Assembly: GCF_029892565.1 (NCBI RefSeq) | Contig: NZ_JARXVH010000006.1 | Span: 558,001-622,000 of the forward strand | Direction: 5' to 3' | From: Streptomyces pseudovenezuelae | GTDB taxonomy: Bacteria > Actinomycetota > Actinomycetes > Streptomycetales > Streptomycetaceae | DNA length: 64,000 bases | Shown: piece by piece, positions 26,353 to 34,933 of the stretch | Position numbering within the stretch: position 1 is the first letter of the stretch | Layout: every line of letters starts with the position of its first letter | Position numbers and translations under genes: made by a program | The notes under the pieces: model-generated | The model's input: the letters and a program-made list of their open reading frames with translations, nothing else | What the model was told of the DNA's origin: nothing | The model's database searches: none

Positions 26353-26389
26353 CGAAGCCCCGGGCGACCGAGAGTCACCCGGGGCTTCG
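26353..26389. terminator. bidirectional terminator between the MocR gene and sffA
   Basis: Perfect 12-bp stem CGAAGCCCCGGG / CCCGGGGCTTCG with a 13-nt loop between two convergent stop codons. Confidence 0.75.
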
Positions 26390-26401
26390 ATCGGCGATCC
26401 G

Positions 26402-28000
26402 CTACGAGCCCTCCGTCACCATGACGTCCGCGGGTACGGGCTCCGCCTCCGTCGGCTCCTGGGCCGCCTCCACGCCTTCCGCGTCCGCGGGCGTCGTCCG
26501 GGGCGGCAGCAGGGCCAGCACCGCCTGCCGGTCCGCGTCGCTCGTCGCGTCGTCGTACGGGTCCGGGGTCGCCGGGACCTGGAGGCGGTGGACGGAGCCC
26601 GTGCCGAGGCGGGCGTAACCACGGCCGGGCGGGACCTGGGTGACCGGCGTGGTGTGCGGCGGGGCGCCCAGGACCGCCTCCAGCTGACCGGCGGTCGCCG
26701 GGCCGAGGACCACACGCGCGCGCGTGTGCTGCCGTACCGGCTCGCTCAGCGTGTCCGCGCTGTCGAACTGGTCGGCCACAACCACCGTCACGTTCGCCGC
26801 GCGGCCGTGCCGCAGCGGCACCTGGAGCAGGGACTGGGGGTCCTTGCGGGCGTCGGCGGCGGCGAGGTGGGTGAAGGCGCTCGGGTGGTCCAGGAGGATC
26901 CACAGCGGGCGCTTGGTGTCGTCCGGCGGCGGGTGGCCCGCCTGCCGGGCGCGGTTCAGTGCGATCAGCCGGCGTTCCGTCTCGTGGGCGGCCCACTCCA
27001 GGCTGGCCAGCGCCCCGGCCAGACCGCACTCGACCGCGAGGACGCCGTCGCGGCCGGTCAGGCACGCGTACTCGCCGGTGCCGCCGCCCTCGACGATCAG
27101 GACGTCGCCGTACTGGAGGGCCTGCAGGGCGATCGAGCGGAGCAGGGTCGAGGTGCCGCTGCCCGGCTGGCCGACGACCAGCAGGTGCGGCTCGGTGGAG
27201 CGGATTCCGGTGCGCCAGACGACCGGGGGGACGTCGCGCCGCTCCTCGCCGTGGGTGAGCGGGAGCGTGCGCTGGACCTCGGAGGGGTCGGTGAAGCCGA
27301 GGACCGTCTCGCCCGGTGCCGTGACGAAGCGCTGGGCGGCGATGTCGGTGGGCAGCGGGGACAGGACGGTGATCGTGAGCTGGTTGCCCTCCTCGTCCCA
27401 CGTGAAGCGGTACTCGCGGCCGCGGCCCGACTTGGCGTGCAGCAGCTGCTCGATCCGCGCGCGGGAGTCGGGCTCGCCGTCGGTGAAGTACGCCGGGTAG
27501 CGGACCGTGAGGTGGGTGACACGGCCCGACCCGTCGAACTCGTAGGCAGGGAAGGCCTTCTCCCACTCGCCGCCGTGGGCGTAGAGCGGGGCGGGGTCCT
27601 CCGGGATCGAGAAGTACGGGACCAGGGCCTCGTACAGGGACTGGAGGCGCTGGGTCTGCGACTCGTCCGGACCGTCGGGCTCCGGTTCGGTGCGGTCGCG
27701 GCCCTGCCATGCTGCCGCCGCCATCAGGGTGATGACGGCGAGCAGCGGACCGTACGGCACCAGCGCCACGACCAGGACCACCGACGCCACCAGGAACAGC
27801 AGCGGCCCGCGCTTGTCCTTGGGGGTGTCGGCCCATCTGCGCCGCCCGGCCGCCGCCAGCCGGCGCAGACCGCGGGAGACCGTGATCAGCGGATGGAGGA
27901 CGTCGGTGGCGCTGTCGGCCGCCGTCCGGGCCAGCTCCCGGCTCCGGGCGATCTGCGTGCTGCCTGTGCTCAGGATGCGGGGGAGGGGGCGCCGGGCCAC
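26402..28000 (-). CDS. sffA: SffA-like FtsK/SpoIIIE-family protein
   Basis: A 532-aa protein with two adjacent membrane helices (about residues 65-98, GPLLFLVASVVLVVALVPYG and the next) and a cytosolic P-loop-type domain. In S. coelicolor, SffA is recruited to sporulation septa by SmeA and assists late chromosome segregation. Order and sizes here match, with smeA 40 nt upstream. The Walker A position reads GQPGSGTST (277-285) with Thr instead of Lys. The Walker B strand reads PLWILLDHPS with His after Asp. ATP hydrolysis may therefore be weak or absent. The name rests on recognition of the smeA-sffA pair, not on a search. Confidence 0.8.
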   Translation of the reverse strand: MARRPLPRILSTGSTQIARSRELARTAADSATDVLHPLITVSRGLRRLAAAGRRRWADTPKDKRGPLLFLVASVVLVVALVPYGPLLAVITLMAAAAWQGRDRTEPEPDGPDESQTQRLQSLYEALVPYFSIPEDPAPLYAHGGEWEKAFPAYEFDGSGRVTHLTVRYPAYFTDGEPDSRARIEQLLHAKSGRGREYRFTWDEEGNQLTITVLSPLPTDIAAQRFVTAPGETVLGFTDPSEVQRTLPLTHGEERRDVPPVVWRTGIRSTEPHLLVVGQPGSGTSTLLRSIALQALQYGDVLIVEGGGTGEYACLTGRDGVLAVECGLAGALASLEWAAHETERRLIALNRARQAGHPPPDDTKRPLWILLDHPSAFTHLAAADARKDPQSLLQVPLRHGRAANVTVVVADQFDSADTLSEPVRQHTRARVVLGPATAGQLEAVLGAPPHTTPVTQVPPGRGYARLGTGSVHRLQVPATPDPYDDATSDADRQAVLALLPPRTTPADAEGVEAAQEPTEAEPVPADVMVTEGS

Positions 28001-28040
28001 TGCTGTCTCCTGAAGGTGCGTACGGACGGAGGGAACGGCG

Positions 28041-28235
28041 TCAGAACTTGATGCCGCCGAGCAGACCGGCCAGGCTCTCGCCGCCGGCCTTGATGCTCGG
28101 GGCGATCGCCGTACTCGCCAGGTAGAAGCCGAACAGGGCCGACACCATGGCGTGCGACGCCTTCAGGCCGTCCTTGCGGAAGAAGAGGAAGACGATGATG
28201 CCGAGAAGGACCACGCCTGAGATGGACAGGATCAT
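28041..28235 (-). CDS. smeA: small membrane protein SmeA-like
   Basis: A 64-aa protein. It has an N-terminal helix (ILSISGVVLLGIIVFLFF), a short basic loop RKDGLKAS, a second helix HAMVSALFGFYLASTAIA, and a Gly-rich tail. It is the size of SmeA, the S. coelicolor septum-localised protein that positions SffA. AGGAGA lies before the ATG. sffA follows 40 nt downstream in the same direction. The 259-nt upstream gap faces the ankyrin gene and holds an AT-richer stretch that may be the sporulation-controlled promoter; I could not define its elements. Confidence 0.82.
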   Translation of the reverse strand: MILSISGVVLLGIIVFLFFRKDGLKASHAMVSALFGFYLASTAIAPSIKAGGESLAGLLGGIKF

Positions 28236-28494
28236 TTGAGATCTCCTGGTTCGCGGGGACAGTCACCATGAGTACTTCCAGGCTCACAGGATGTATCCAT
28301 ACGATAAAAGGTGCAACTGGGTGAATTTCGGCGAATTTCCCTCGGTTGGCGGAGCGCTTCGGGGGCGTTGAGCAGGGCACTTGCGTCCGACCGGGTCTGC
28401 CGTGATCTTTACCTCGGGCACTTCGGGTCATGTACGTCGTGAGCCAGTACCCTGGCGATTCACCTGAACGGTTGTATGAGAGGCGGACCGGCCG

Positions 28495-28887
28495 ATGACT
28501 GAAGCCCCCGACCCCGAGGTCGTGGAGCTGGCGACCAAGATCTTCGATCTCGCCCGACAGGGGCAGACCGAGGCACTCGTGGCGTACGTCGACGCGGGCG
28601 TTCCGGCCAACCTCACCAACGACCGCGGCGACTCCCTCGTGATGCTCGCCGCCTACCACGGGCACGCGGAGGCGGTACGCGCGCTGCTCGCCCGGGGTGC
28701 GGAGGCCGGCCGGATCAACGACCGGGGACAGACCCCGCTCGCCGGAGCGGTCTTCAAGGGTGAGACGGAAGTGATCGAAGCCCTCCTCGAAGGTGGCGCC
28801 GACCCCTCCGAGGGCACCCCGTCGGCCGTCGACACGGCCCGGATGTTCGGCAAGACAGAACTGCTCGAACTGTTCGGCGTCCACTGA
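28495..28887 (+). CDS. ankyrin-repeat protein
   Basis: A 130-aa soluble protein built of about three ankyrin repeats: LARQGQTEALVAYVDAGVPANLTNDRGDSLVMLAAYHGHAEAVRALLARGA, then NDRGQTPLAGAVFKGETEVIEALLEGGADP, and a degenerate cap ending in KTELLELFGVH. It is a protein-interaction module without a catalytic domain; the partner is unknown. The ATG has AGAGG upstream. It is divergent from smeA and followed by the HEAT-repeat gene on the same strand. Confidence 0.88.
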   Translation: MTEAPDPEVVELATKIFDLARQGQTEALVAYVDAGVPANLTNDRGDSLVMLAAYHGHAEAVRALLARGAEAGRINDRGQTPLAGAVFKGETEVIEALLEGGADPSEGTPSAVDTARMFGKTELLELFGVH

Positions 28888-29188
28888 ACCGTATGTTCTG
28901 ACCAGCGAAGACACAGATAACGGGGGAGGCGGTACAAGGCCGCCGAAATTTCGGTCGCGGCGGGCCGAAGTGCCGGGTCATCATGACGTCGTGATTCACG
29001 GACGCGATGGCTGGGCAGGTGTTGCCGCACCGCGCGGGCCGTGATGCGGCCCGCATGGGCCACCGACGAGAGGCAGAGGAAGATGGTCTACAGCAAGCAA
29101 GAGACGGCGGGCGCTCCGACGTTGTGTCACGCGGCCAGGTAATGCGTGCTCCCCGGTTGCGTCGACGCTTGATGTGAGGCTGTTTCCC
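28888..29188. other. intergenic region, 301 bp, with a leader peptide candidate
   Basis: Apart from the 19-codon frame at 29083-29142 it contains a weak hairpin (GGCGG/CCGCC near 28927-28946). I see no other gene. Confidence 0.5.
29083..29142 (+). CDS. 19-aa small ORF with strong ribosome-binding site
   Basis: ATG at 29083 encodes MVYSKQETAGAPTLCHAAR and stops at TAA. AGAGGCAGAGGAAG lies immediately upstream, a better Shine-Dalgarno than that of many full genes here. It ends 46 nt before the HEAT-repeat gene, in the position of a leader peptide. No family is recognised, and a chance ORF cannot be excluded. Confidence 0.45.
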   Translation: MVYSKQETAGAPTLCHAAR

Positions 29189-30607
29189 ATGTTCGATCCG
29201 GTCATAGCGCCCAGCGGAACCCTGCTCGGCCTCCTTCAGAGGGGCCGTGGCGACGGCACGCTGCACGCGCTCACCGCACCGCGCGCCGAGGCGCTCGCGG
29301 CACTGAACCACTGCGTGCTGCGTGATCCCCGCCACGACTGGCAGGTGGAGAACCGCTCCCTGTACTACGCCCGTCTCTACCTCGACCTCAACGGCGAGCT
29401 GGACGAGATCGAGGCGCACCTCTTCGACGTCGAGGACGTCTTCGACACCGAGGAGTCACGCACCGGCCTGGCCCTCGCGGTCCTCGGCCACCTCGCCTCC
29501 TACGGCAGGCTGGACGCGCTAGAACTGCTGCGCCGGTACGCCGCCTCCGGCTCCAACTGGGCCTGGGCCCTGGACGAGCTGGCGCTGCGGGACGACGACG
29601 CCGGGCTGCGTGCCCTGGCCGCGCCCGTGCTGGCCCGGTTCGCCACCGACGCCGAGGGCGAGGCCGAACTCGCCGCCGTCGTCCGCGACGCCTTCGAGCC
29701 CCGGCCGTGGCGGCTGTGGGCCGACGATCCGCGCGAATCGGTCGCCACGCGCGTGCGTGCCGCACAGGAGGCCGGCTGCTTCGACCGCTGGCAGCGGCAG
29801 ATGCGACCTAGTGGGCCCCGTCCGGGGTGGAGCGTGCAGGCGGTGTTCGAGTGGGCTCAGCAGGGCCTCGAACGCGGCGTCGAGCTGCACATCCCGGCCG
29901 CCCGCTGTCTCATGGCCGTAGCCGGTCCCGAGGACCGGCCCGAGATCCTCCTGGCAGCCGTGGACGGCACCGACGGAGCCCGCTGCACCGCCGTGCGGTA
30001 TCTGGCCGACAGCAACGACTCCGACGCCTTCGACCTCATCGAGCGGGCCGTGACCACCGGTTCGCAGACCGTCGTGGAGGCCGCCGTGGCCGCCTTCGAA
30101 CGGATGCGCAGTGTCGCCGCCGTCGACCGCGCCCGCGGCTGGGCCCACCGGCCCGACCCGCTGGGCGCCGCCGCGGGCCGCATGCTCGCCTGCCGGGGCG
30201 GCGTCGAGGACCGGGACCTGGTCCTGGGCGCCCTGCGCGAGGCCGTACGGGGCGAGGGCCCCGACGCCCCGACCCTGTGGACCCTCGTCGACGGCACCGG
30301 CCGGCTGGGCATCGCCTGCGCCGCCCCCGTACTGCGCCACATCTATCGCGAGACCGCCTCCTCCCACCTCCGCGGCCGGGCCGCCCGCGCCCTCGCCGCC
30401 ACCGACCCCTCCTTCCCCGCCGGCTTCGCCGTCGAGTGCCTCTGGGACTGCGAGGAGACCACCCGGGAGATCGCCGCCCGGCATGCCGAGACCGGTGACA
30501 CCCGCGTCGTCGAGCAGCTCCGCCGCCTGGCCGCCGACCCGGCCGAGGAGGCCGAGGTCCAGACCGCCGTACGCAGCCGGATCGGACCGGACGGACCCGC
30601 CGTTTGA
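29189..30607 (+). CDS. HEAT-repeat protein
   Basis: A 472-aa soluble helical-repeat protein. It has no signal peptide or catalytic motif. Repeated helix pairs with the HEAT pattern occur, for example LALAVLGHLASYGRLDALELLRRYAA, ILLAAVDGTDGARCTAVRYLADSND, DAFDLIERAVTTGSQTVVEAAVAAFERM and ARALAATDPSFPAGFAVECLWD. I use the ATG at 29189 with GAGG about 10 nt upstream. Such proteins act as scaffolds; no partner is evident. The preceding 19-aa ORF could influence its expression. Confidence 0.75.
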   Translation: MFDPVIAPSGTLLGLLQRGRGDGTLHALTAPRAEALAALNHCVLRDPRHDWQVENRSLYYARLYLDLNGELDEIEAHLFDVEDVFDTEESRTGLALAVLGHLASYGRLDALELLRRYAASGSNWAWALDELALRDDDAGLRALAAPVLARFATDAEGEAELAAVVRDAFEPRPWRLWADDPRESVATRVRAAQEAGCFDRWQRQMRPSGPRPGWSVQAVFEWAQQGLERGVELHIPAARCLMAVAGPEDRPEILLAAVDGTDGARCTAVRYLADSNDSDAFDLIERAVTTGSQTVVEAAVAAFERMRSVAAVDRARGWAHRPDPLGAAAGRMLACRGGVEDRDLVLGALREAVRGEGPDAPTLWTLVDGTGRLGIACAAPVLRHIYRETASSHLRGRAARALAATDPSFPAGFAVECLWDCEETTREIAARHAETGDTRVVEQLRRLAADPAEEAEVQTAVRSRIGPDGPAV

Positions 30608-30792
30608 GCCACCTCCCACGGGGAGAACGGGCATCGGCACGGGCTCCGGATGAACGAGAGGTGACCCGCGGGTCAGGCGGGCGTGGACGCGGTCCGACCT
30701 GCTCGGGTGTGGCGTGCAACGCTCATGGGACGTTTGTATTTCGTAAAGATCCACTTTGACGCGTCCACGTCCGGCACGGCGACAACACGGGT

Positions 30793-31920
30793 ATGCGTGT
30801 CGTCATCGTGACCGAATCCTTTCCCCCCGACGTGAACGGCGTGGCCCACTGCGCGCTCCAGACCGCCCGGCACCTCGTAGATCGCGGTCACGCCCCCGTC
30901 GTCGTTGCCCCGGCCCCCGCGCCCGGGAACCGGCCCGACGCCTCGGCGCCGTGCCCCGTCGTCCATGTCCCCTCCCTCCCGCTCCCCGGCTACCCCCAGG
31001 TGCGCGTCGCCCTCCCCAGCCGACGCCTCGCCGCCACACTCGTCGAGCACCGTGCCGACGTGGTCCACCTGGCCAGCCCCTTCATCCTCGGCGTCCGCGG
31101 CATGGCCGCCGCCGCCCGGCTCGGCATCCCCGCCGTCGCCGTCTACCAGACCGACCTCGCCGGATACGCCCGCACCTACGTCGGCGCAGGCGAGGCCGCG
31201 GCCTGGCGTCGCATCCGCTCCGTCCACTCCGCCGCCGACCTCACCCTCGCCCCGTCCAGCGCCGCCATGCACGACCTGGAGGCACACGGTGTGCCCCGGC
31301 TGCGGCTGTGGCAGCGGGGCGTGGACACCGTCCGCTTCCGCCCCGAACTCCGCGACGAGGCGATACGGCGCGAACTCGCCCCGGGCGGCGAGTTGCTCGT
31401 CGGCTACGTCGGCCGGCTCGCACCGGAGAAGCAGGTCGAACTGCTCGCCGGCGTGTGCGCTCTGCCCGGCGTCCGGGTCGTGGTGACCGGCGACGGACCG
31501 AGCCTGCCGAACCTGCAGGAACAACTGCCCGGCGCGGTCTTCCTCGGCCGCCGCACCGGCGACGAACTCGCCAAGATCTACGCCTCCTTGGACGTCTTCG
31601 CGCACACCGGGCCCTTCGAGACCTTCTGCCAGACCGTGCAGGAGGCCATGGCGAGCGGCGTGCCCGTGGTCGCCCCCGCCGTCGGCGGTCCCCTCGACCT
31701 GGTCGACCACGGTCGCACCGGGTTCCTGGTCCCGCCGCGCGACGCGGACGCCGTGACGCAGGCGGTGGCCTCCCTGGCCGCCGACGCCGGGCTGCGGGCC
31801 TCCTTCGGCGCCGCCGCGCGCACCACCGTCGAGGGCCGCACCTGGGCGGCCGTCGGCGACCAGCTGATCGGCCACTACGGGGCCGTACTGGCCGCACGGA
31901 AGACGGTGGTGGCGGCGTGA
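30793..31920 (+). CDS. GT4 glycosyltransferase, GDP-mannose-dependent alpha-mannosyltransferase-like
   Basis: A 375-aa GT-B retaining glycosyltransferase. It opens VVIVTESFPPDVNGVAH, typical of the PimB/MgtA group. It carries VGYVGRLAPEKQVELL, the nucleotide-binding GDGP strand, and the EX7E motif in GPFETFCQTVQEAMASG. In mycobacteria, relatives add alpha-mannose to glycolipids. The next gene overlaps by GTGA and a third by ATGA, so three proteins are made together. The acceptor lipid or polymer is not known; by context the product may be a surface glycolipid. Confidence 0.88.
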   Translation: MRVVIVTESFPPDVNGVAHCALQTARHLVDRGHAPVVVAPAPAPGNRPDASAPCPVVHVPSLPLPGYPQVRVALPSRRLAATLVEHRADVVHLASPFILGVRGMAAAARLGIPAVAVYQTDLAGYARTYVGAGEAAAWRRIRSVHSAADLTLAPSSAAMHDLEAHGVPRLRLWQRGVDTVRFRPELRDEAIRRELAPGGELLVGYVGRLAPEKQVELLAGVCALPGVRVVVTGDGPSLPNLQEQLPGAVFLGRRTGDELAKIYASLDVFAHTGPFETFCQTVQEAMASGVPVVAPAVGGPLDLVDHGRTGFLVPPRDADAVTQAVASLAADAGLRASFGAAARTTVEGRTWAAVGDQLIGHYGAVLAARKTVVAA

Positions 31921-33074
31921 GCTCCCTGCGAATCGTGCGCCTCGCCAACTTCGTCGCGCCCTCGTCCGGCGGTCTGCGCACCGCGCTGCGCGAGCTGGGC
32001 AAGGGCTTCAAGGAGGCCGGGCACGACCCCGTGCTCATCGTTCCCGGCGAGCGTGCCGACGACCGTGAGACCGAGCAGGGGCGCGTGATCACCCTGCCCG
32101 GTCCGCTGCTGCCCGGCACCGGCGGATACCGCGTCCTGACCGACAGGCGGCGCGTGGCCCGGCTCCTGGAGGAACTGGCCCCCGACCGCCTGGAGGTCTC
32201 CGACCGTACGACCCTGAGGTGGACCGGCAAGTGGGCGCGACGCGCGCGTGTGCCCGCCGTGATGGTCTCCCACGAGACCGCCGACGGCGTCCTGCGCACC
32301 TGGGGCCTGTCCGAGCCGGCGGCCCGGCGCGCCGCCGACGCCCTCAACGTCCGTACGGCACACACGTATTCGCGCGTGGTGTGCACCACCGAGTTCGCCG
32401 AGCGCGAGTTCGTACGGATCGGCGCCCGCAACGTCGTACGCGCCCCCCTGGGCGTCGACCTGGTCGAGCGGCATCCCTCGCTGCGTGACCTCGGCCTGCG
32501 GGCCCGGTACGCGCGCGTGGACCAGACGCTGCTCGTGACGTGCACCCGGATGTCCGTGGAGAAGCGGCCCGGTACCGCCCTCGACGCCCTGGAGTCGCTG
32601 CTGCGGCGCGGCCGGAAGGCGGTGCTGGTGGTCGCCGGGGACGGGCCGCTGCGGCTGCGGCTCGAAGAGCGGGCGCGCGAGCGGCGGCTGCCCGTGACCT
32701 TCCTCGGCCACGTCTCCGACCGGGACGCGCTCGGCGCGCTCCAGGCCTCGGCGGACGTGTGCCTGGCTCCCGGGCCCGCCGAGACCTTCGGGCTCGCCGC
32801 GCTGGAGGCAATGGCCTGCGGCACGCCCGTGGTGGTCAGTACGTCGTCCGCGCTGCCGGAGGTGATCGGCTCCGCCGGCGCCGTCGCGGCCGACCGCGGG
32901 GACGCCTTCGCGGACGCCGTCGACATGCTCCTCGAACTCCCCGAGGGGCAGCGGCGGGAAGCCGCCCGCGCGCGTGCGGAGTGCTTCGGCTGGCACACGG
33001 CCGTGGACGCCTTCCTCGCCGCGCACGACGCGGCGGTGCCGGTACGGCCCTATGCGCCCGGGGGCGTGGCATGA
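31917..33074 (+). CDS. second GT4 glycosyltransferase
   Basis: A 385-aa GT4 enzyme with a Rossmann start SSLRIVRLANFVAPSSGGLRTALREL and a donor domain VTCTRMSVEKRPGTALDALE. AGDGPLRLRLEERA follows, and the EX7E motif lies in PAETFGLAALEAMACGTP. The GTG start overlaps the first glycosyltransferase stop (GTGA). It differs enough from its neighbour to act on a different linkage, perhaps the next sugar of the same glycoconjugate. The stop overlaps the SGNH hydrolase start (ATGA). Confidence 0.88.
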   Translation: MSSLRIVRLANFVAPSSGGLRTALRELGKGFKEAGHDPVLIVPGERADDRETEQGRVITLPGPLLPGTGGYRVLTDRRRVARLLEELAPDRLEVSDRTTLRWTGKWARRARVPAVMVSHETADGVLRTWGLSEPAARRAADALNVRTAHTYSRVVCTTEFAEREFVRIGARNVVRAPLGVDLVERHPSLRDLGLRARYARVDQTLLVTCTRMSVEKRPGTALDALESLLRRGRKAVLVVAGDGPLRLRLEERARERRLPVTFLGHVSDRDALGALQASADVCLAPGPAETFGLAALEAMACGTPVVVSTSSALPEVIGSAGAVAADRGDAFADAVDMLLELPEGQRREAARARAECFGWHTAVDAFLAAHDAAVPVRPYAPGGVA

Positions 33075-34015
33075 GAACGGTGCGTTTCGTAGCCCTCGGT
33101 GACTCGCTCACCGAGGGCGTGGGCGATCCCGTCGGCGACGGGTGGCGCGGCTGGGCCGCGCTGCTGGCCGAGGGGCTCGCCGAGCGGGGGGTGGGGGTCG
33201 CGGGGATCGAGGGGACGGCGGAGTCGGCGCAGTCCCCGGCTTCCCTTGAGGCGCTGGCTTCCGTCGAGGCGCAGGCCTCCGTGGAGTTCACCAACCTCGC
33301 CGTCAGCGGGGCGCAGACGCGGGAGGTGCTGGAGCAGCAGACGCCGGCCGCGCTGGCCCTGCGGCCCGATGTCGTGTCGGTGGTCATCGGCGTCAACGAC
33401 ACCCTGCGCTGCACCTTCGACATCCACGCCGTCGCCGAACGGCTCGACGAGGTGTACGCCGCCTTCACCGAGCAGGGCGCGGTCCTGCTCACGGCCTGTC
33501 TGCCCGACCCGGGCGCGATGCTCGGCCTGCCGGGTGCGCTGGCGCGTCCGCTGGCCCGGCGGCAACGGGCGGTCAACACCGTGGTCCACGCGCTCTCCGA
33601 GCGGTACGGCGCGGTCCATCTGCACGCGGCCGAGGGCGCCTGGCTGATGGATCGCGCCATGTGGAGCGCGGACCGGCTGCACCCGGGCGAGCGGGGGCAC
33701 CGGCAGTTGGCGGTCCGCTTCCACGCGCTGCTGGCAGAGGCAGGCCTCGCGACGGGCACCGCGCCCTCGCCCGAGCCCGAGTTCCCCGTGCCCACCAAGT
33801 CGGCGAGCCTCGTGTGGCTGGCCACCGCCGGCACCGGCTGGGTGGCCCGCCGCTGCACCGACCTGCTGCCGCAACTCCTGAGGCTCGCCGCCGACGAGAT
33901 GCGGCACCGCGCCCGGGGCACCAGCGCCCGACTCGACCTACGGACGGCCGCAGCGGTGTCGTCGGCCCTGGCCGCACTGTCGGTGGCGGAGCAACGGCAG
34001 CCGGACGTCGCGTAG
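33071..34015 (+). CDS. SGNH/GDSL-type hydrolase
   Basis: A 314-aa esterase-like protein. Block I is FVALGDSLTEGVGD with nucleophile Ser12. Block III is VVIGVNDTLR. The catalytic Asp-His pair lies in WSADRLHPGERGH. No signal peptide or membrane segment is seen, so it acts in the cytosol or at the membrane face. Between blocks I and II is a short self-repeating insert (SLEALASVEAQASVEF). Coupling to two glycosyltransferases suggests deacylation of a glycolipid intermediate. It is convergent with pxpC. Confidence 0.85.
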   Translation: MRTVRFVALGDSLTEGVGDPVGDGWRGWAALLAEGLAERGVGVAGIEGTAESAQSPASLEALASVEAQASVEFTNLAVSGAQTREVLEQQTPAALALRPDVVSVVIGVNDTLRCTFDIHAVAERLDEVYAAFTEQGAVLLTACLPDPGAMLGLPGALARPLARRQRAVNTVVHALSERYGAVHLHAAEGAWLMDRAMWSADRLHPGERGHRQLAVRFHALLAEAGLATGTAPSPEPEFPVPTKSASLVWLATAGTGWVARRCTDLLPQLLRLAADEMRHRARGTSARLDLRTAAAVSSALAALSVAEQRQPDVA

Positions 34016-34063
34016 GGGCGTGGGCGGATCGGCGAGCCGCGGAGGATGCCGCCGCGGCCCCGG

Positions 34064-34933
34064 TCAGCGCCTCCGTACCGTCACGAACCGGACCGGCGTG
34101 CCCGGAGCGGCCTGGGCGGTGGCGGGCAGGTCCGCCCGGTGGACGACCGCGATCACCGGGTAGCCGCCGGTGGTCGGGTGGTCGGCGAGGAAGACGACCG
34201 GTCTGCCGTCGGGGGGGACCTGGACCGCGCCCAGGACCATGCCCTCGCTGGGGAGTTCACCGGGGCGGGACCGTTCCAGGGCAGGGCCCTCTGTACGGAG
34301 GCCGATGCGGTTGCTGGACGGGGAGACCCGGTACGCGCGCGAGGTGAAGGTGCGTACGGCGTCCGGGGTGAACCAGTCGTCGCGCGGGCCCGGGGTCACC
34401 CGTAGGACCAGTTCCTCCGGGGGAGCGGGTTGGGGGGCGACGTCCACGCGTGCGTAGTGGCCGTGCGGATCCCCCAGGGGGAGCACCTGGCCGTCCGCGA
34501 GCGGTGGCGGGCCGAGGCCGGACAGCAGGTCCGTGGAGCGGCTGCCGAGCACCTGCTCCACGGCGATACCGCCGCGGACCGCGAGGTAGCTCCGTACGCC
34601 GCGGATCACCGTGCCCACCTCCAGGACCGCGCCGGCGGGCACGGACACGGGTGCTCCCCAGGCGGCCGGCCGGCCGTCCACCCTGACCGCGCACGGGGCG
34701 CCGGTGACGGCCACGGTGACCGTCGAACGGGGGCGTACGGCACAGCCGTTGACGGTGGTCTCCAGGACGGCAGCGCCGGGCGGGTTGCCGACCAGCCGGT
34801 TGGCGAGGGCCGCCGCGGGGCCGTCCAGGGCGCCGGAGTGCGGCACGCCGAGGTGGGCGTGCCCGGGACGCCCCCGGTCCTGCACGGTCGTGAGCGCTCC
34901 CGCCCGTACGACGAAGAGCGCGCTGTCCGTCAT
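34064..34933 (-). CDS. pxpC: 5-oxoprolinase subunit C
   Basis: A 289-aa protein of the biotin-dependent-carboxyltransferase-like family (KipA type). With PxpA and PxpB it forms the bacterial ATP-dependent 5-oxoprolinase that opens 5-oxoproline to glutamate. Signatures are GALTTVQDRGRPGHAHLGVPHSGALD near the N-terminus, SYLAVRGGIAVEQVLGSRSTDL in the middle and FLADHPTTGGYPVIAVV near the end. The start is fixed by ATGA overlap with pxpB; longer frames run into that gene. It is the last gene of the leftward operon. Confidence 0.9.
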   Translation of the reverse strand: MTDSALFVVRAGALTTVQDRGRPGHAHLGVPHSGALDGPAAALANRLVGNPPGAAVLETTVNGCAVRPRSTVTVAVTGAPCAVRVDGRPAAWGAPVSVPAGAVLEVGTVIRGVRSYLAVRGGIAVEQVLGSRSTDLLSGLGPPPLADGQVLPLGDPHGHYARVDVAPQPAPPEELVLRVTPGPRDDWFTPDAVRTFTSRAYRVSPSSNRIGLRTEGPALERSRPGELPSEGMVLGAVQVPPDGRPVVFLADHPTTGGYPVIAVVHRADLPATAQAAPGTPVRFVTVRRR

